IMG/VR virus record: IMGVR_UViG_3300018481_000030
Coordinates: 1-48,824 of that record
Reading direction: 5' to 3' (one strand)
Origin: a virus
DNA length: 48,824 nucleotides
A program made the position numbers and the translations under genes. This document shows positions 1 to 5,058 of the stretch, one piece after another. The notes under the pieces were generated by a model. That model had not been told where the DNA came from. It saw nothing but the letters and a program-made list of their open reading frames with translations, and did not search any database. The number at the start of each line of letters is the position of its first letter. Positions within the stretch are counted from its first letter, which is position 1.

Positions 1-331
1 ACGTGCTCGACGTGCTCGACGTGCTCGACGTGCTCGACGTGCTCGACGTGCTCGACGTGCTCGACGTGCTCGACGTGCTCGACGTCGAGCACGGCCCCCG
101 CGTGCTCGACGTCGAGCACGGCCCCCGCGTGCTCGACGTGCCCCGGCCCTACTACTGGCGCGACGTGCTCGACGTGCCCCGGCCCTACTACTGCCGCGGG
201 TGCTCGACGTGCTCGACGTGCCCCGGCCCCTACTACTGGCGCGACGTGCTCGACGTGCCCCTACTACTGGCGCGGGCCGTTCGTTGCGCGACGTCGAGCT
301 ACGGCCCCGGCCCCTAACTACTGGCGCGACG
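1..331. repeat. Left tract of ACGT-centred short repeats
   Basis: Positions 1-85 are nine or more tandem copies of the 9-mer ACGTGCTCG, then perfect palindromes of GTGCTCGAC with its complement at 75-92 and 101-120. From 136 to 331 a second unit recurs, made of a CCCCGGCCC(C)TA arm followed by CTACTGGCGCGACGT. This unit looks like broken copies of the terminator arm and promoter start seen at 311-337. Open frames across it translate only to monotonous LDV or AR-rich peptides, so I do not regard it as coding. It touches the window edge, so an assembly artefact cannot be excluded. Confidence 0.8.
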
Positions 332-361
332 TTGTCAGAACGTAGTCAGTCGACGTAGTCT
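332..361 (+). promoter_or_regulatory. Promoter for 368-580, probably leaderless
   Basis: TTGTCA at 332-337 and TAGTCT at 356-361 are 18 bases apart. The ATG at 368 starts six bases after the -10 box, where transcription would be expected to begin. There is no Shine-Dalgarno sequence. The region 329-367 is nearly the same as 658-699 before the next gene. Confidence 0.6.
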
Positions 362-367
362 TCTGGC

Positions 368-580
368 ATGACTGCTACCACTACTGCCACGACTGCTCTC
401 TACGTAGAGAACGGCATGAATGTCGTACTGCCCGACGGATCGCGACGGTTCATCGCATCGGCCCACTATTCCGGCCCGATTGACGGTTCCGGAATCATCA
501 CGTTCTGTTGGGTGGATGGCACGTCCACGGTCCTCCCCGCGGATACGGCCGTGCACCTCATCGGTGACGTGCCCGACTGA
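368..580 (+). CDS. Small hypothetical protein in a leaderless cassette
   Basis: This encodes a 70-residue protein of unknown function. After a Thr/Ala-rich start (residues 1-10) the sequence alternates short hydrophobic stretches with Gly/Asp turns and has one Cys-Trp pair near residue 47-48, which suggests a small all-beta fold such as an SH3-like barrel; that is inference only. Codon use is far more normal than in the surrounding repeats, which supports coding. It has its own promoter ending six bases before ATG and a strong hairpin terminator 17 bases after the stop. The same arrangement is repeated at 658-1494, so the gene looks like an independently expressed accessory (moron-like) cassette. 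Confidence 0.6.
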   Translation: MTATTTATTALYVENGMNVVLPDGSRRFIASAHYSGPIDGSGIITFCWVDGTSTVLPADTAVHLIGDVPD

Positions 581-596
581 CACGCCGCGGCCACTA

Positions 597-637
597 CGGC
601 CCCGGCCCCTACCGCTCGACGGTAGGGGCCGGGGCCG
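597..637 (+). terminator. Strong hairpin terminator after 368-580
   Basis: A perfect 18-bp stem (597-614 with 620-637) encloses the five-base loop CTCGA and is followed by TCGTCGTTTATCT. The stem arm CGGCCCCGGCCCCTAC recurs at 1453 and in pieces through the repeat tracts. Confidence 0.75.
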
Positions 638-662
638 TCGTCGTTTATCTGCAGTCGCGACG

Positions 663-692
663 TTGTCACGTCGTAGTCAGTCGTAGTAGTCT
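663..692 (+). promoter_or_regulatory. Promoter for 700-1437, probably leaderless
   Basis: TTGTCA at 663-668 and TAGTCT at 687-692 are again 18 bases apart, with ATG at 700 and no Shine-Dalgarno sequence between. It is a near copy of the promoter at 332-361. Confidence 0.6.
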
Positions 693-699
693 TCTGCCC

Positions 700-1437
700 A
701 TGGCAATCACACCTAGCAACATTCACCCGGACGACGTCGCGGCGATCGCCGCGACGATCGATCCGGACATCCTGGCCGCGGCGATCGCCGCGACGGCGGA
801 ACGGCGGAACGTCGAGCGCGTCGAGCATGACGTCGCGGCCGCGGCAGTCACGGCCGAATTGACGTCCCTGTCCGAGCGCCTCGCGTCGCTCCGGGCCGGG
901 GCCGTCGCGGCCGGTATCACGGTCGCCGACCCGGTGGCGATCGTCCACGCGGCCGTGGACCGGGTCGGCCCCGCGGCCCCGGAGCACGTCGCGGCGATCA
1001 TCGCTCCGGCCCCGGCCCCCGCGGCCCCGGCCCCGGTGGCCGCGGGATCGGAGCGCACGCGTCGCAACCCCGTTCGTTCGCTCCCCGCGGCGTATGACGG
1101 TTCCTACTGGGCCGTGAAGCTCACGGGCCGAATCGACGGCGGCCCGATCGCGACCCATCGGGGCCGTGTCCGCGCCAACATCGCCGCGGATGGCACGGCG
1201 ACGTTCACGGCGACCACTGGCAATCGGGGCACGTACGACACGCCCACCCGCGCCGCGCAGTCCGCGTGTGGCGATCCGACAACTGACGCCCCGAGCGTCG
1301 CGGGCCGGGGCCGATCGGCCGCGACCGTGAACGGTTGGCGCGGGTGCATCCTGGTTCGCAACGCGGGGGCCGCGGCCGATGACGTCGCGAACGGCCCGCG
1401 GATGATGGCAGTCGCCGTCGAGCGCGCGGACGACTGA
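700..1437 (+). CDS. RAMA-like domain protein in a leaderless cassette
   Basis: The protein has 245 residues. Residues 1-120 are Ala/Val-rich and helical, ending in an Ala-Pro linker near residues 100-112. Residues about 125-235 contain a small beta domain that ends in a pattern resembling RAMA or related modules: an aromatic residue, a T/S-P-[ST]-x-A-A turn near residue 183, then N-G-W about 30 residues later. RAMA-type domains are known as accessory modules next to DNA methylase and related functions; binding of modified DNA has been proposed for them. The match is by eye and the typical final Trp is replaced, so this call is tentative. The gene lies between a copied promoter and two strong terminators and is expressed on its own. 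Confidence 0.6.
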   Translation: MAITPSNIHPDDVAAIAATIDPDILAAAIAATAERRNVERVEHDVAAAAVTAELTSLSERLASLRAGAVAAGITVADPVAIVHAAVDRVGPAAPEHVAAIIAPAPAPAAPAPVAAGSERTRRNPVRSLPAAYDGSYWAVKLTGRIDGGPIATHRGRVRANIAADGTATFTATTGNRGTYDTPTRAAQSACGDPTTDAPSVAGRGRSAATVNGWRGCILVRNAGAAADDVANGPRMMAVAVERADD

Positions 1438-1451
1438 CACCCGCGGCCACT

Positions 1452-1494
1452 ACGGCCCCGGCCCCTACGTCGAGCACGTAGGGGCCGGGGCCGT
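1452..1494 (+). terminator. Strong hairpin terminator after 700-1437
   Basis: A perfect 19-bp stem (1452-1470 with 1476-1494) encloses the loop CGAGC and shares its arm with the terminator at 597-637. It starts 15 bases after the stop codon. Confidence 0.75.
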
Positions 1495-1510
1495 TCCGCG
1501 TGTACGGCCC

Positions 1511-1539
1511 CGGCCCCGGAGCAGACTGCTCCGGGGCCG
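1511..1539 (+). terminator. Second tandem hairpin after 700-1437
   Basis: A 13-bp perfect stem (1511-1523 with 1527-1539) has a three-base loop. Both this hairpin and the one before it are followed by TTCCGCGTG, so the pair looks like a local duplication. Confidence 0.6.
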
Positions 1540-2328
1540 TTCCGCGTGCCAGCACGTCGAGCACGTGCCCCTAGGACGGCCCTACGTGCCCCTACGTCGA
1601 GCACGCGGCCAGTACGTCGAGCACGTAGGGCCGTGCTACGTGCTCGACGTCGAGCACGCGGCTACGTGCTCGACGTGCTGGCACGCCGCGACGTGCTCGA
1701 CGTCGAGCACGCGGCTACGTGCTCGCGCTCGACGTGCTCGACGTGCTGGCGCGCCAGCACGTCGCGACGTGCTCGACGTGCTCGACGTCGAGCACGCGGC
1801 TACGTGCTCCGGGGCCGGGGCCGTGCCCTACGTGCTCGACGTGCTGGCACGTGCCCTACGTGCCCCTAGGACGGCCCCCGCGGCCACTAGGGGCACGTAG
1901 GGCCGTGCTCCGGGGCCGTGCTGGGCACGTGCTCGACGTGCTCGACGTGCTGGCACGTGCCCTACGTGCCAGCACGTGCCGAAAGTTTCCGCTCCGGGCC
2001 GTTCGTTGCGCGACGTCGAGCACGGCCCCGGAGCGCGATTCGCACGTGCTGGCACGTGCTCCGGGCCGTGCCGCGGGTCGCGGCGATGTCGTAGCCTCGC
2101 GCGGCGCGCGGGGTTTTATGGGCCGTGCCAGCACGTACGTCGAGCACGTCGAGCACGTACGTCGAGCACGTCGCGCGGGGCCGTGCTCGACGTCGCGCAA
2201 CGTGCCACGCGGGGCACGTCGAGCACGTGCCGCGGGGGACGCGTCGAGCACGTCGCGCGTGGCATCATCGGGCACGTCATCGGGCCGTCATCGGGCCGTG
2301 CTCCGGGGCACGCGGCGCGGGGCAGAAG
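1540..2328. repeat. Right tract of palindromic ACGT-word repeats
   Basis: This stretch without genes is built from few words: GCTCGACGT, CAGCACGT, GGCACGT, CTACGTG and GGCCCCGG. Twenty-base perfect palindromes of the form CGTGCT-N8-AGCACG occur at 1639-1658, 1692-1711, 1742-1761 (centre GGCGCGCC) and 1777-1796. The order of words is shuffled rather than tandem, and copies diverge to the right. I see no coding sequence. Confidence 0.8.
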
Positions 2329-2360
2329 CGTGCCGATAATTGGCATTATCGGCACGTTTT
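2329..2360 (+). terminator. Classic intrinsic terminator closing the repeat tract
   Basis: A 12-bp perfect stem (2329-2340 with 2345-2356) with loop TGGC is followed directly by TTTT. Its A+T-containing stem differs in style from the GC-only hairpins to its left, and base composition changes from here on. Confidence 0.8.
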
Positions 2361-2389
2361 CGGGCCGAATTGCGCGGAATTGCGCGGGT

Positions 2390-2488
2390 TTGACGTCATC
2401 CATGGCATGGATTGACGTCGCTTTCTGGCACGCGTTTGGCATGAATTGACGTCGCGACCTTGCAAGCGATTCACGCGAATCTTGCAAG
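2390..2488. promoter_or_regulatory. Clustered TTGACGTC boxes and CTTGCAAG dyad
   Basis: The octamer TTGACGTC occurs at 2390-2397, 2412-2419 and 2446-2453; the first two flank an imperfect inverted repeat centred on CCATGGCATGG. At 2459-2488 two CTTGCAAG palindromes flank GATTC-ACGC-GAATC, giving a nested dyad. The layout suggests protein-binding sites, but no convincing -10 box follows any of the TTGACG motifs. Confidence 0.45.
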
Positions 2489-2570
2489 CCGGTGGGCGCG
2501 GATTGTCCGAATTGGGGGCAAGTGGAAAAGCTCTCTTGCGGCCATCGCTGGAGACCTCAAATACCCTCCG

Positions 2571-2589
2571 TACTCCGAGATCACTGGGG
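2571..2589 (+). promoter_or_regulatory. Operator-like element A (TACTCC-N6-ACTGGGG)
   Basis: TACTCC, six variable bases, then ACTGGGG. It is the left member of a direct series with 2610-2628 and 2674-2692. The preceding CCCTCCG is also shared with the next copy. Confidence 0.6.
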
Positions 2590-2609
2590 TACACCCCTCC
2601 AACCCTCCG

Positions 2610-2628
2610 TACTCCCCGGCAACTGGGG
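2610..2628 (+). promoter_or_regulatory. Operator-like element B
   Basis: TACTCC-CCGGCA-ACTGGGG. Read on the opposite strand, 18 of 19 bases over 2609-2627 match 4095-4113 upstream of the primase gene, which makes these two the closest pair in the family. Confidence 0.65.
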
Positions 2629-2673
2629 TTGAGCATCACAGAGTTTGTCAATGACCTCACCAATGAGTACAGC

Positions 2674-2692
2674 TACTCCCCCTCGACTGGAA
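2674..2692 (+). promoter_or_regulatory. Operator-like element C
   Basis: TACTCC-CCCTCG-ACTGGAA. The spacing is kept and five of the seven right-hand bases match the consensus. Confidence 0.5.
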
Positions 2693-2778
2693 TACTCGAC
2701 ACCATTGACAAAACAGCTAACAAGGAGTACCCACTAGGTAAAACCCCAGCTAAACACCCACAAAACACACTCTCTCTA

Positions 2779-2797
2779 TACTCTCTGTTCAGTGGGC
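2779..2797 (+). promoter_or_regulatory. Operator-like element D
   Basis: TACTCT-CTGTTC-AGTGGGC. Its right half lies in the left arm of the 19-bp inverted repeat, facing element E. Confidence 0.5.
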
Positions 2798-2940
2798 TGC
2801 CAGTCACCCCACCTCTACCCTCTTTCTGAATTTCGGCCTCCGACGTCGTCTTTTTCGACACCAATATTGCCCAAAACGCTCTGACCAGGGGTTTTGTCAT
2901 TTCCGTCTGGGTGTACGTAGTGGTGACTGGCAGCCCACTG
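2790..2940. repeat. 19-bp perfect inverted repeat with long spacer
   Basis: CAGTGGGCTGCCAGTCACC at 2790-2808 is repeated in reverse complement at 2922-2940. Homology continues outward into elements D and E, so both arms carry an operator-like site facing each other across about 110 bases. Confidence 0.7.
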
Positions 2941-2951
2941 AGCAAGGAGTA
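2933..2951 (-). promoter_or_regulatory. Operator-like element E (reverse)
   Basis: On the - strand this reads TACTCC-TTGCTC-AGTGGGC, sharing AGTGGGC with element D. Confidence 0.5.
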
Positions 2952-2977
2952 GCGAGAGACCCTCCTGGCCGTGGATG

Positions 2978-2996
2978 GCACAGTTCACACGGAGTA
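2978..2996 (-). promoter_or_regulatory. Operator-like element F (reverse)
   Basis: On the - strand this reads TACTCC-GTGTGA-ACTGTGC. Left half and spacing are exact; the right half keeps ACTG. Confidence 0.45.
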
Positions 2997-3245
2997 GCGA
3001 GTGAGCCCCAATTCGGGCCATTTGCAAGATTTCCACCCCGTGGCCGCCATGCACCGCTCGGGGACCGTGTTGGAGGAGGTCAACGACGGGCAACGTCGAA
3101 GCGGGCGTCTGCAACCAGAATTGGTGTACTCTGTGGTCGAATGACTGCACATTCGAGACGCAACAACGACTCCCATCCGGGAACGTGGCTGGGTCTCAGT
3201 GACGTCGTCGACCGACCACCACACTGGCAATTAGGAGCACCAATA

Positions 3246-3509
3246 ATGGTCAAACCACCCACTTCAACCCCTCTGCAAGGGTCCATCCAAGGCTTCCAAG
3301 CAAGCCCCGGAAGATGTCCTCACTGCGTCTCCGTCCTGGCCGAACTTGAGCGTTGTAAGCCCCTCACCGAGAGGCCGTCCGAATGGGGCGCGCGCCCCCG
3401 TTGGGGAGCCGGTCCAGGGGTCTCCGGACCGCTGTTCTCGGATTCCGTTGCTGGATGCGATTGTCAGTGCCACTGGCCGTGGCGCTTCCTCACCGGGATC
3501 AAGTCATGA
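3246..3509 (+). CDS. Small Cys-rich, probably zinc-binding protein
   Basis: The protein has 87 residues and unknown function. C24-x2-C27 (CPHC) and a C-terminal cluster C71, C73, C75, H76 could bind one zinc ion. The ATG at 3246 is chosen because AGGAG at 3233-3237 sits eight bases upstream; an in-frame ATG at 3141 would add 35 residues but has no ribosome site. Its TGA overlaps the ATG of the ribbon-helix-helix gene (ATGA at 3506-3509), so the two are probably translated together. That coupling, and the operator-like elements on both sides of the pair, suggests a regulatory role, which is inference. Confidence 0.6.
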   Translation: MVKPPTSTPLQGSIQGFQASPGRCPHCVSVLAELERCKPLTERPSEWGARPRWGAGPGVSGPLFSDSVAGCDCQCHWPWRFLTGIKS

Positions 3510-3955
3510 GCGGGTCCATCTGGCTGACGAATCCGCACTTCCCGAACCGGGCCGCGCCCGATGTACCAAACGTGGTGACCGGGAACGTCACACCGCTTCG
3601 TCCCGAGACGTCTCTGCCGGTGAAGAAGGTGCAGTTGTCGATCCGGCTCGACAGTTCGGCGCTTGAGAACCTGGATGAGCTTGAGGCCCGTCTGGAGAAT
3701 TATCGGCAGCGTCAGAAGGTGACGAAGATCCTGTGGAAGGCGAAGTTCGTCAGGCGCTTGAGCCTGGACGCCGCCACCCACGCCTACATCCGCGCCGAAG
3801 CGGCAACCAACGGGATGACCATCAACAGCTTCGTCACCAAGCTCCTGACCGACGCGCGTCTTGAGGTGTCGAACGAGCCCAAATCTTCGCCGCCGCCAGA
3901 CGACGACCCGGACGACGACTCAGACGAGTTGACAAACGTCTCTGACACTCAGTAG
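3506..3955 (+). CDS. Tandem ribbon-helix-helix DNA-binding protein
   Basis: The protein has 149 residues. Residues 42-80 fit one ribbon-helix-helix unit (strand VQLSIRLD, helix around 51-66, helix around 71-80). Residues 82-117 fit a second one (strand RRLSLD, helix 89-102, turn at MTINS, helix 109-117), which is the clearer match to the Arc/MetJ fold. An acidic tail (about 131-149) is rich in Asp. Such proteins are usually dimeric repressors; here two units may sit in one chain. The ATG overlaps the previous stop. It is the best candidate in this window for the factor that binds the TACTCC-N6-ACTGGGG elements. The promoter at 3929-3958 lies inside its last codons. Confidence 0.65.
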   Translation: MSGSIWLTNPHFPNRAAPDVPNVVTGNVTPLRPETSLPVKKVQLSIRLDSSALENLDELEARLENYRQRQKVTKILWKAKFVRRLSLDAATHAYIRAEAATNGMTINSFVTKLLTDARLEVSNEPKSSPPPDDDPDDDSDELTNVSDTQ

Positions 3956-3958
3956 AGT
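3929..3958 (+). promoter_or_regulatory. Promoter reading toward the replication genes
   Basis: TTGACA at 3929-3934 and TAGAGT at 3953-3958 are 18 bases apart. The promoter overlaps the end of the ribbon-helix-helix gene and is followed after about 70 bases by a terminator-type hairpin. Confidence 0.6.
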
Positions 3959-4027
3959 GGCGTCATCTCCTGTGCTTGGAGTCAAAAGGGCGGTGGGCTC
4001 GGTGTAGGGCCGGACCCACTGGAACGC

Positions 4028-4064
4028 GAACGGCCGGGAGGGCTCCACCCCCTCCCGGCCGTTC
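4028..4064 (+). terminator. Hairpin between two replication promoters
   Basis: A perfect 15-bp stem (4028-4042 with 4050-4064) encloses a seven-base loop and is followed by CGTCTTCC, not a clear T-run. It would stop or attenuate RNA from the promoter at 3929-3958 before the primase gene. Confidence 0.65.
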
Positions 4065-4093
4065 CGTCTTCCGCCACCTGTTCGACACGGAGT

Positions 4094-4128
4094 ACCCAGT
4101 TGACGGGGAGTACTGGACCGAGTAGGGT
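4094..4128 (+). promoter_or_regulatory. Primase promoter with operator-like element G
   Basis: TTGACG at 4100-4105 and TAGGGT at 4123-4128 are 17 bases apart. The reverse element G (TACTCC-CCGTCA-ACTGGGT on the - strand, 4094-4112) covers the -35 box. A protein on this element would block RNA polymerase, so this looks like a controlled early promoter for 4200-7840. A further GGAGTA lies at 4089-4094. Confidence 0.6.
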
Positions 4129-4199
4129 TCGGGTTCCCTGACGACACCGCCTCCCTGGCGGTCGAGCAAGCACACCGACGCACCACACAGGAGAAGAAC

Positions 4200-5057
4200 T
4201 TGACGGCTCAATCAGAGACCGCGCCCACGTCGCGCACTTCCCACCAGGAGATGGTGCGCGAAGGCGCTTCGCTACTCGGGCAGTTGTTCATCAGCCGCCG
4301 CGACGCCAAGGCGATCTACCGCCCCGACCACAAGAACGTCTGGCACTGGACGTCGGTCCCCGAGAAGTACACCATGGGTGACTTCGCGGAGCACCTGACC
4401 GGCCAGCATTGCCTCGGGACGTACCTGCTCGCCCCGGACAGCACGGTCAGCTTCCTGGCGTTCGATCTTGATCTTGCGAAGCACTCCAAGTACTGGAAGT
4501 GCTACGACATCGAGCAGATCCTCGCTCTCGAAGAACAGCAGTACGGGTTCGATCTGGACGTCGCGGAGGGCGATCTAGAGTCGTCGCTCCATGTCCCCAC
4601 CGCCGAACCTCACCGCTGGGCGCGCATCGTGCTCTTGGAGACAGTGCGCCTCATCGAGCGGGCGGTGAAGAAGCAGTGGGGGATGAACTCGCTGACCGTC
4701 ATCACGGGTGGCGGCGCACACGTCCTCGTTCCGTTCGCCGAGCCGCAACTCGCGGCCGACGCGCGCAACGCTGGCATCGGACTGTTGAAGGAGATCGGGG
4801 CGCGCAAGCGCAACGACATGTTCTTCGATTTTGGTGGCCTGAACGAGTTGACCATCGAGGTCTTCCCGAAGCAGGACACGTTGGATGGAAAGAGTCTGGG
4901 CAACTTGATCCGGCTGCCGTTCGGGTGGCATCACGAAGCGGGCATCCGTACTTATTCGATCGATCCAGAAGCCGCAACGACACCGCTGTGGGACTTCAAG
5001 AAGGTCTCCAGTCTGGGGGCACTGCGAGTACTGGCCCAGAGCCTTGGAAAGAAGTGA
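4200..5057 (+). CDS. Archaeo-eukaryotic-type primase-polymerase
   Basis: The protein has 285 residues and should synthesise primers or short DNA during phage replication. The three catalytic-site motifs of the AEP superfamily are visible in order: D89-x-D91 after a hydrophobic strand, a Gly-rich G170-G-G-A-H174 nucleotide-binding motif, and acidic E220 in IEVFPKQ, followed by NLIRLPFGWHH near 238-248. The EVFPKQ and NLIRLP blocks resemble AEP domains of TOTE conflict systems. The start is TTG, placed eight bases after a strong GGAG ribosome site. It is followed almost directly by the helicase gene, which lacks a catalytic primase domain of its own, so the two probably act together at the fork. 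Confidence 0.85.
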   Translation: MTAQSETAPTSRTSHQEMVREGASLLGQLFISRRDAKAIYRPDHKNVWHWTSVPEKYTMGDFAEHLTGQHCLGTYLLAPDSTVSFLAFDLDLAKHSKYWKCYDIEQILALEEQQYGFDLDVAEGDLESSLHVPTAEPHRWARIVLLETVRLIERAVKKQWGMNSLTVITGGGAHVLVPFAEPQLAADARNAGIGLLKEIGARKRNDMFFDFGGLNELTIEVFPKQDTLDGKSLGNLIRLPFGWHHEAGIRTYSIDPEAATTPLWDFKKVSSLGALRVLAQSLGKK

Positions 5058-5058
5058 A

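Larger units (their letters stand above)
2489..3245. other. Non-coding regulatory stretch
   Basis: No convincing gene is seen on either strand. Open frames here are rich in repeated peptides that only reflect the DNA repeats. The stretch holds at least six copies of the TACTCC-N6-ACTGGGG element, a TTGACA box at 2705-2710, and a 19-bp inverted repeat (2790-2808 with 2922-2940). Confidence 0.5.

Noticed and set aside
1-85. CRISPR array
   Set aside because: Nine-base tandem units without spacers; no cas genes.
3-317. Open frame of repeated Leu-Asp-Val at the left end as a gene
   Set aside because: It only reflects the 9-bp tandem repeat; no ribosome site, no other complexity.
1546-2449. Overlapping Arg/Ala-rich frames on both strands in the repeat tract
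   Set aside because: All are translations of the same few DNA words in different phases; no start signals and no fold-like composition.
2446-2829. 127-codon frame on the + strand as a gene
   Set aside because: Its repeated peptides come from the operator-like elements, codon use is unlike neighbours, and there is no ribosome site.
3127-3145. Further copy of the TACTCC-N6-ACTGGGG element
   Set aside because: TACTCT is present but the right half (GAATGAC) does not match at the fixed spacing.
4089-4094. Strong reverse operator ending at 4094
   Set aside because: Only GGAGTA is shared; the partner half reads AACAGGT, so it is kept only as a weak possible site.
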